DNA from: SAR202 cluster bacterium
Lineage (GTDB): Bacteria; Chloroflexota; Dehalococcoidia; Lucifugimonadales; UBA1123
Length of the DNA: 6,187 nt
NCBI GenBank assembly: GCA_030743915.1
Contig: JASLRP010000343.1
Span: forward strand, 1-6,187
Reading direction: 5' to 3'
In this document: positions 1 to 4,118 of the stretch, piece by piece
Numbering within the stretch: the first letter of the stretch is position 1
Layout: each line of letters opens with the position of its first letter
The notes under the pieces: model-generated
What the model was told of the DNA's origin: nothing
Seen by the model: the letters and a program-made list of their open reading frames with translations, nothing else
Database searches by the model: none
Translations under genes and position numbers: made by a program

Positions 1-52
1 GTAATTGCTCCTTTTCGTCCTGAGATAGCTTGACTATGTACTTCTTTTTCAT
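1..52 (-). CDS. IS630-family transposase, N-terminal fragment (runs off left edge)
   Basis: An ATG at 52-50 on the minus strand opens a frame reading MKKKYIVKLSQDEKEQL before the window ends. This opening, a short basic stretch, then Y-I-V-x-L-(S/T)-x-x-E/D-x-x-x-L, is typical of the N-terminal helix-turn-helix region of IS630-family transposases, whose complete proteins also carry a DDE catalytic domain. A strong Shine-Dalgarno sequence, GGAGGT at 62-57, sits 4 bases before the ATG and supports both the start and a real gene. Only 17 codons are visible, so the catalytic domain, and whether the gene is intact, cannot be seen. The gene is divergent from the chemoreceptor beside it. Confidence 0.6.
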   Translation of the reverse strand, partial: MKKKYIVKLSQDEKEQL

Positions 53-125
53 CCCTACCTCCACTTATTGGACGTAGGTTAGCTAATTTTCACAATACCA
101 TCAATCTAGCTATGACAGAGCACTA
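1..125 (-). mobile_element. End of an IS630-family insertion sequence (partial, runs off left edge)
   Basis: This stretch is clearly more AT-rich than the DNA after it and carries the start of an IS630-type transposase reading leftward out of the window. IS630/Tc1-mariner elements insert at TA dinucleotides. The chemoreceptor frame recovers recognisable protein sequence by about position 132, so the TA at 124-125 is a plausible element boundary; TA at 111-112 and 107-108 are alternatives. TAGCTA occurs at 80-85 and again at 107-112, which could be subterminal transposase-binding repeats, but this is speculative. The other end of the element and its second inverted repeat lie outside the window, so the exact terminus cannot be fixed. 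Confidence 0.6.
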
Positions 126-149
126 GTCGTTCGGGACCTGAACACCTTT

Positions 150-2378
150 TTGAGCCAGTTTTCAGCAGACCTCCTGGCGCTGAGCAGCACGCCGCCGGTG
201 CAGGGAGTGATCCGAGCCAGGGATAACGGTGGCATCGACCCGAAATCCAACGACCCATATGAAGTTTGGGTCAACCGGCTCACGCAAATATTCAAGGCCA
301 ATGCGCAGGAAAAGAAAGTCTATCAGCAACTCCGCTACATCAACGAACTTGGTGATGAGATGGTGCGGGTGGACTTCGAGAACGGCGCGGTGGACCTGGT
401 TTCTGGAACGGACAGGCTCCAGAACAAAGGCAGCGCCTCATACTTCACTGACGCAACATCCCTTCGGACTGGCGAGATTGCCACTTCGCCGCTGAACCTG
501 AACAAGGAGAACGGTCAGATCCAGGTCCCTCACGTTCCGGTCATTCGATTCAGCACGCCAATCCATGACGCAGAGGGCCGATTCCGAGGCGCGCTGGTTT
601 CCAACGTGTACGCCGAATCGTTCCTGAGCAGGCTGACGACCGACGCTGGCCAGATCTACCTGTCGAATGAAGACGGCTCTTACATACTGAATCCGGACGC
701 GAGCAAGACATTCGCGAGCCAGACAGGCAGTTCATTCGACGTGGACGACGACTTCTCCAGCATCCACGATATGCTGAGAGTGTCCGGCGATTCATCTATC
801 GCCGCAGTGGACGGAGACCGAGGAGAGGTCATCGCGCTGCAGTCGGTGAACTTTGACCCTCGTTTGCCCGACCGACACTGGCTGTTGCTTCGGACCCTTC
901 CCGAAAGTGACGTGATGGGGCCAATCAACACACTGGGCCTGATGATATTCGGTGTCGGCGCGTTGCTGATGGTCATCGTAATTCCCATGGCGCTGTGGAT
1001 GTCTCGAAGCATCACATCGCCGCTGGTCAAGGTTGGCGAAACGGCCAGAGATCTGGCAGAGAGGGCAATTCCCGGACTGGTATCAGTCACCAGGGCCGTG
1101 GCCGAGGGAGACTTGACCCAGTCGACCGACCTCAAAATGAAGCCAGTCGACATCAAATCCGAGGACGAGATCGGCCAAATGGCGAACTCGTTCAACACCA
1201 TGATCGAACAGCTTGAGATCGGCGGAAACAGCATCAACGATATGGTGAAAGGACTGGGCGAGACCATCGGACAGGTTGGCGCCACAGCAGGGAGTCTTGC
1301 CGTGGCCAGCAGCCAGCTTTCTGCCGCCGCAGACCAGGCAGGCAACGCAACCAACGGTATCGCTTCCAGCAGCCAGCAGATGGCATCTGGCGCCGAAACT
1401 CAGGCTCGAAGCGTGGATGAGACCAACACCGTCATAATGCAACTCTCGGGCGCCATAGATCAGATATCTCAGGGAAGCGAAGAACAGGCAACGGGCGTTA
1501 ACCTGGCGACTGACATCGTCAATCAAGTGTCAGCAGCCACCGGAGAAGTGGCGCAGTATGCTCAAACTGCGGCCGATGGCTCAAGAGTGGCCGGAGAGAC
1601 TGCTCAGAAGGGCGCCGAAATGGTTGGCCAGACTGTGCAGGGTATGGAGAAGATTAGCGTCGCCGTCAACGCCGCGTCTCGGCAGATCTCAGACCTGGGC
1701 ACCCAGTCCGAAGAGATCGGAAAGATCGTTGCGGTCATTGATGACATCGCCGCCCAGACGAACCTGCTGGCTCTCAACGCGGCCATCGAAGCCGCCAGAG
1801 CCGGAGAACAGGGCCGTGGATTCGCCGTCGTCGCCGATGAAGTGAGAGGATTGGCCGAAAGGGTGTCCCAGGCAACCACAGAGATTGCGTCGCTCATCGA
1901 CAGCATCCAAAAGGGCGTTAGCGAGTCGGTCAAAGCCGTCGAAGAAGGCACGGTGCAGGTTGATCAGGGCGTCAAACAGGCTGAGGAAGCTGGCGTTGCC
2001 CTTAACGAAATTCTGATCTCCGTCGGTTCCGTCGTTGAGCAGATCGAGCAGATCTCAGCGTCAGCAGAGGAGGTCAATGCGTCCAGTGAGGAGATGGTCA
2101 GCACGATCGAGAGCGTGAGCAACATCACCGAACGGAACACCGCAACCACTCAGGAAATGGCCGCCAACAGCCAGCAGGTGACCAAAGCCGTCGAGGGAAT
2201 ATCCTCCATTTCCGAGGAGAACAGCGCCTCCACTCAGGAGATGTCCGCGTCTGCTGAAGAGATTTCCGCGCAGGTGCAGGAGGTCGTCGCGTCGTCACAG
2301 TCCCTGGACCAGATGGCCCAGGAGCTTCAGACAGCGGTGTCGGCTTTCAAGCTGGGCAACTCGGCGTCGCCAGCCTAG
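150..2378 (+). CDS. Methyl-accepting chemotaxis protein, dCache-HAMP-MCP signal, N-terminally truncated
   Basis: This is a transmembrane chemoreceptor that would bind a small ligand outside the cell and control the CheA kinase through CheW. Numbering from the TTG at 150 (742 residues): residues about 20-255 form a Cache-type sensor, with family-typical stretches such as TPPVQG (14-19), RYINELGDEMVRVD (62-75) and PVIRFSTPI (130-138). A membrane helix spans 262-284. HAMP covers about 285-355 and is longer than usual. The coiled-coil signalling domain runs to the C-terminus, with the conserved hairpin tip around 525-575 (AAQTNLLALNAAIEAARAGE, then GRGFAVVADEVRGLAERV). Glu/Gln-rich heptads near 645-720 are candidate methylation sites; no NWETF-like CheR tether ends the protein. 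The first membrane helix is missing: the frame is open back to a stop at 84-86, no ATG occurs before residue 71, and the TTG has no good ribosome binding site. The gene was most likely truncated by the adjacent insertion element and is probably a non-functional or altered receptor. Confidence 0.9.
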   Translation: MSQFSADLLALSSTPPVQGVIRARDNGGIDPKSNDPYEVWVNRLTQIFKANAQEKKVYQQLRYINELGDEMVRVDFENGAVDLVSGTDRLQNKGSASYFTDATSLRTGEIATSPLNLNKENGQIQVPHVPVIRFSTPIHDAEGRFRGALVSNVYAESFLSRLTTDAGQIYLSNEDGSYILNPDASKTFASQTGSSFDVDDDFSSIHDMLRVSGDSSIAAVDGDRGEVIALQSVNFDPRLPDRHWLLLRTLPESDVMGPINTLGLMIFGVGALLMVIVIPMALWMSRSITSPLVKVGETARDLAERAIPGLVSVTRAVAEGDLTQSTDLKMKPVDIKSEDEIGQMANSFNTMIEQLEIGGNSINDMVKGLGETIGQVGATAGSLAVASSQLSAAADQAGNATNGIASSSQQMASGAETQARSVDETNTVIMQLSGAIDQISQGSEEQATGVNLATDIVNQVSAATGEVAQYAQTAADGSRVAGETAQKGAEMVGQTVQGMEKISVAVNAASRQISDLGTQSEEIGKIVAVIDDIAAQTNLLALNAAIEAARAGEQGRGFAVVADEVRGLAERVSQATTEIASLIDSIQKGVSESVKAVEEGTVQVDQGVKQAEEAGVALNEILISVGSVVEQIEQISASAEEVNASSEEMVSTIESVSNITERNTATTQEMAANSQQVTKAVEGISSISEENSASTQEMSASAEEISAQVQEVVASSQSLDQMAQELQTAVSAFKLGNSASPA

Positions 2379-2400
2379 TGACTGGCTAAATAAATTCGGA

Positions 2401-2421
2401 GAGTTGATTGCAGTTCAACTC
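2401..2421 (+). other. Small perfect hairpin between chemoreceptor stop and terminator
   Basis: GAGTTGA (2401-2407) and TCAACTC (2415-2421) form a perfect 7-bp stem with a 7-base loop. No T tract follows, so it is not itself an intrinsic terminator. It could protect the 3' end of the chemoreceptor mRNA or be an operator, or it may be chance. Confidence 0.35.
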
Positions 2422-2448
2422 ATGAATGTATAATGTTTCCCTTTCGAG

Positions 2449-2483
2449 CAGGGGGCGGGTCTGAGGCCCGTCCCCTGTTGTTT
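2449..2483 (+). terminator. Rho-independent terminator after the chemoreceptor gene
   Basis: CAGGGGGCGGG (2449-2459) pairs with CCCGTCCCCTG (2467-2477) in an 11-bp stem with a single G-T wobble and a 7-base loop. It is followed by TTGTTT on the plus strand. It lies 70 bases after the chemoreceptor stop. On the minus strand the stem is followed by CTCGAAAGGG, with no T tract, so it should act mainly on plus-strand transcripts; weak bidirectional action on the convergent permease gene is possible. Confidence 0.8.
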
Positions 2484-2528
2484 CGTCTGCGTGTTGCTTC
2501 TGCCAGTTGCCTGCCGCTCAACTCTGGG

Positions 2529-3293
2529 TTACACAACAATGTCCACCCAGATAGCTATCGCTGCAGACGTCACAACGCCAGCAAGAATGTAGCGCAATAG
2601 CCGGGGTTTCGTTCTACGGCTGACCATCGCCCCCGCCTGAGCCGCCGGGACGGCGCCGCTCACCAGCGCCACAGCCAGAACCAACGGCACCTGGGCGGTG
2701 CCGAGTTTGCCGCTCAACCCGGCCAGGGCCGCGAACAGAATGATCCCCAGGTTGCTGCCGATCGCGAATCGAGTGGGAACTCGTAGAACGTACACCATCA
2801 GAGGGATCAGAATGAACGATCCGGCCTGTCCAACCAGGCCGCCAGTGAATCCAACCGCTGCGCCAAGAAACACCGCCAGCGGCGCGCTGAACGTCACGAT
2901 GTCGGTCTCTTCATCTCCGGAAGGGCCAGGGGTCAGAAACAGGCCAGACGCGATCAGAGCCATCCCGGCGAATACTGCCAGCAAGGCGCCGTCCGGCACA
3001 TTCGAAGAGACCACCGCTCCGACCAGGGCGAAAATCGCCACGCTGGCGCCCATGTAACCGACCAGACGCCACGACACGTAGCCAGAGGCGTGATGCCGGA
3101 CAACGCCGGAAACGGCTCCGGCCAGTCCCTGGGTCATGGTGAGGCCCGTTATCTCCTTCACCGGAAGGGCGTCGAGGCCGACCGCCTGGGGCGCATACAG
3201 CAAAATCGGAGTGAGCAGAATCCCGCCGCCAAGACCCAGCAGTCCGGACAAGAAACCCGCCAAAAGACCGCTGACAAGCGTCAGCAAGACCAT
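2529..3293 (-). CDS. TauE/SafE (TSUP) family membrane permease, putative sulfite/organosulfonate exporter
   Basis: This is a 254-residue, very hydrophobic, cysteine-free protein with about eight predicted membrane helices, the usual size for the TauE/SafE family. The family exports sulfite, sulfoacetate or other small anions across the inner membrane. Both family signatures are visible as two halves of an internal duplication: GFLSGLLGLGGGILLTP at residues 13-29, and GFTGGLVGQAGSFILIP at 148-164, where the usual GGG is reduced to QAG. A hydrophilic loop at about 121-134 (PGPSGDEETD) separates the halves. The ATG at 3293 is preceded by GGAGAG (3303-3298), and the TAA stop lies downstream of the convergent chemoreceptor and its terminator. 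A promoter sits at 3355-3383. No sulfur-metabolism gene is next to it, so the substrate cannot be inferred; the family also contains transporters of unknown substrate. Confidence 0.9.
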   Translation of the reverse strand: MVLLTLVSGLLAGFLSGLLGLGGGILLTPILLYAPQAVGLDALPVKEITGLTMTQGLAGAVSGVVRHHASGYVSWRLVGYMGASVAIFALVGAVVSSNVPDGALLAVFAGMALIASGLFLTPGPSGDEETDIVTFSAPLAVFLGAAVGFTGGLVGQAGSFILIPLMVYVLRVPTRFAIGSNLGIILFAALAGLSGKLGTAQVPLVLAVALVSGAVPAAQAGAMVSRRTKPRLLRYILAGVVTSAAIAIWVDIVV

Positions 3294-3354
3294 TGCACTC
3301 TCCAGGTGTGTTTGTGATGTCGAACGTTCCCAGTATCGACCGTCGTCGGATCAC

Positions 3355-3383
3355 ACTATAATCGGAGAGTCCCATAAGTTCAA
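3355..3383 (-). promoter_or_regulatory. Putative sigma-70-type promoter for the TauE/SafE gene
   Basis: Reading the minus strand, a -35 element TTGAAC (3383-3378) is followed after exactly 17 bases by a -10 element TATAGT (3360-3355). These match the consensus hexamers at 4 and 5 of 6 positions. Transcription would start near 3348, giving a leader of about 55 bases before the ATG at 3293. The leader contains the 8-bp palindrome GAACGTTC at 3322-3329. The interval between the two minus-strand genes (3294-3461) is AT-rich, consistent with a promoter region. Confidence 0.6.
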
Positions 3384-3461
3384 TTATGGAAGATTTATCC
3401 AGACATACAATAAAGTTATGTGTATTGAATTGCCGCAGGACACATACAACGTCCGCTTTGG

Positions 3462-4052
3462 CTAGGGGGGGCCGCACCCTTGTATCGGGCCTGCGTTGCC
3501 GTACGCGTGCTGCATCAGGGCTATGGCATCAAACAGCGTTATCGATCCGTCCCGGTCCAGATCGCTGAGTCTCAACTGTTCCGCGGTTGGGATTCTTCCC
3601 AAAAACGCGATCTGAAGATCTATCATGATGTCCAAAAAATCAACTGCGCCATCGCCATTCTGATCGCCGCACACACCCGGAGAAGTTGAAGGCGGCGGCG
3701 TTGAGCCGACCGAAATTATCGTCGGCGCGCGCCAGAACCCGGCATTGACCCGAAGATTCTGTCCTGTGGCGGCGCCTATGACGCTCTCCTGCGCCAGGGT
3801 GCCGCGCAACTTGAAATTGCTCCCCATCGCCTTGACGCTGGACGCGCCAAACGTTGAGGCTCGAAGCCGGTACGTCGAGCCGCTGGCCGTGGCCGAAACT
3901 TCAGCCTCCGGCAGTCTGGCCGCGGTCGGATCTGCCAGCGCAATCGGGAACTGCGCCCAGGCCGCCAGCGAAAAAGCCGCCACTGCGATCATCGCCACGC
4001 CGATAGGCCATCGGCGTTTATGTCTTAAGAATTTCATGTTACCCAAACTCAT
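3462..4052 (-). CDS. Exported small protein with C-terminal dockerin-like (paired EF-hand) domain
   Basis: I start this 196-residue protein at the ATG at 4052, because GAGGT (4064-4060) lies 7 bases before it; a GTG at 4115 and an ATG at 4103 in the same frame look less likely. Residues 1-14 are basic (MKFLRHKRRW region), 15-40 are a hydrophobic signal peptide ending in an AxA-type site (IALA, then DPT), so the protein should be exported. Residues about 60-108 resemble a 'YRLRxSxxG...F-x-L-R-G-T-L-x-Q...R-V-N-A-G-F-W' motif seen in secreted bacterial proteins. After a Pro/Ser/Thr linker (about 117-126), residues 128-193 form a dockerin-like domain with two complete 12-residue calcium loops: DQNGDGAVDFLD (130-141) and DLDRDGSITLFD (164-175). 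The only cysteines of the mature protein, C128 and C193, bracket this domain and may form a disulfide. It lies 66 bases after the repeat protein and is probably co-transcribed with it. A cohesin partner is not visible, so the binding role is inferred. Confidence 0.8.
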   Translation of the reverse strand: MSLGNMKFLRHKRRWPIGVAMIAVAAFSLAAWAQFPIALADPTAARLPEAEVSATASGSTYRLRASTFGASSVKAMGSNFKLRGTLAQESVIGAATGQNLRVNAGFWRAPTIISVGSTPPPSTSPGVCGDQNGDGAVDFLDIMIDLQIAFLGRIPTAEQLRLSDLDRDGSITLFDAIALMQHAYGNAGPIQGCGPP

Positions 4053-4059
4053 GTCACGG

Positions 4060-4064
4060 ACCTC
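4060..4064 (-). promoter_or_regulatory. Ribosome binding site that decides the dockerin-protein start
   Basis: GAGGT on the minus strand, 7 bases before the ATG at 4052. The in-frame alternatives at 4115 (GTG), 4103 (ATG) and 4037 (ATG) have no comparable sequence at the right distance. Starting at 4052 also places a basic n-region directly before the signal-peptide core. Confidence 0.6.
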
Positions 4065-4118
4065 GGATGCTCTTTTGAGCGTGATGTTTTCCAATAGACA
4101 CATCGTCTGATCCACGAT

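Noticed and set aside
68..96. Outward-facing promoter from the IS end (TTGGAC, 17 bases, CACAAT) driving the truncated receptor
   Set aside because: It matches consensus at only 3 and 4 of 6 positions, and the receptor frame downstream lacks a ribosome binding site, so the support is too weak.
680..1526. Long minus-strand open frames inside the chemoreceptor gene (224 and 147 codons)
   Set aside because: They lie antisense to a strongly conserved receptor frame, have no recognisable domain, and arise from its codon bias.
3403..3455. Short inverted and direct repeats (ACATACAA twice, ATACA/TGTAT) downstream of the dockerin gene
   Set aside because: They are short and AT-rich with no strong stem or T tract. 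I do not see a convincing terminator or attachment site.
2911..3477. Minus-strand open frame of 188 codons overlapping the TauE/SafE gene and its upstream region
   Set aside because: It overlaps the permease in another frame. Its Arg/Gly-rich translation matches an out-of-frame reading, and the permease has clear family motifs.
4062..4118. Possible terminator between the repeat protein and the dockerin gene (ATCGT...ACGAT and GCTC...GAGC hairpins)
   Set aside because: The stems are only 4-5 bp and lack a following T tract, so they are unlikely to terminate transcription.
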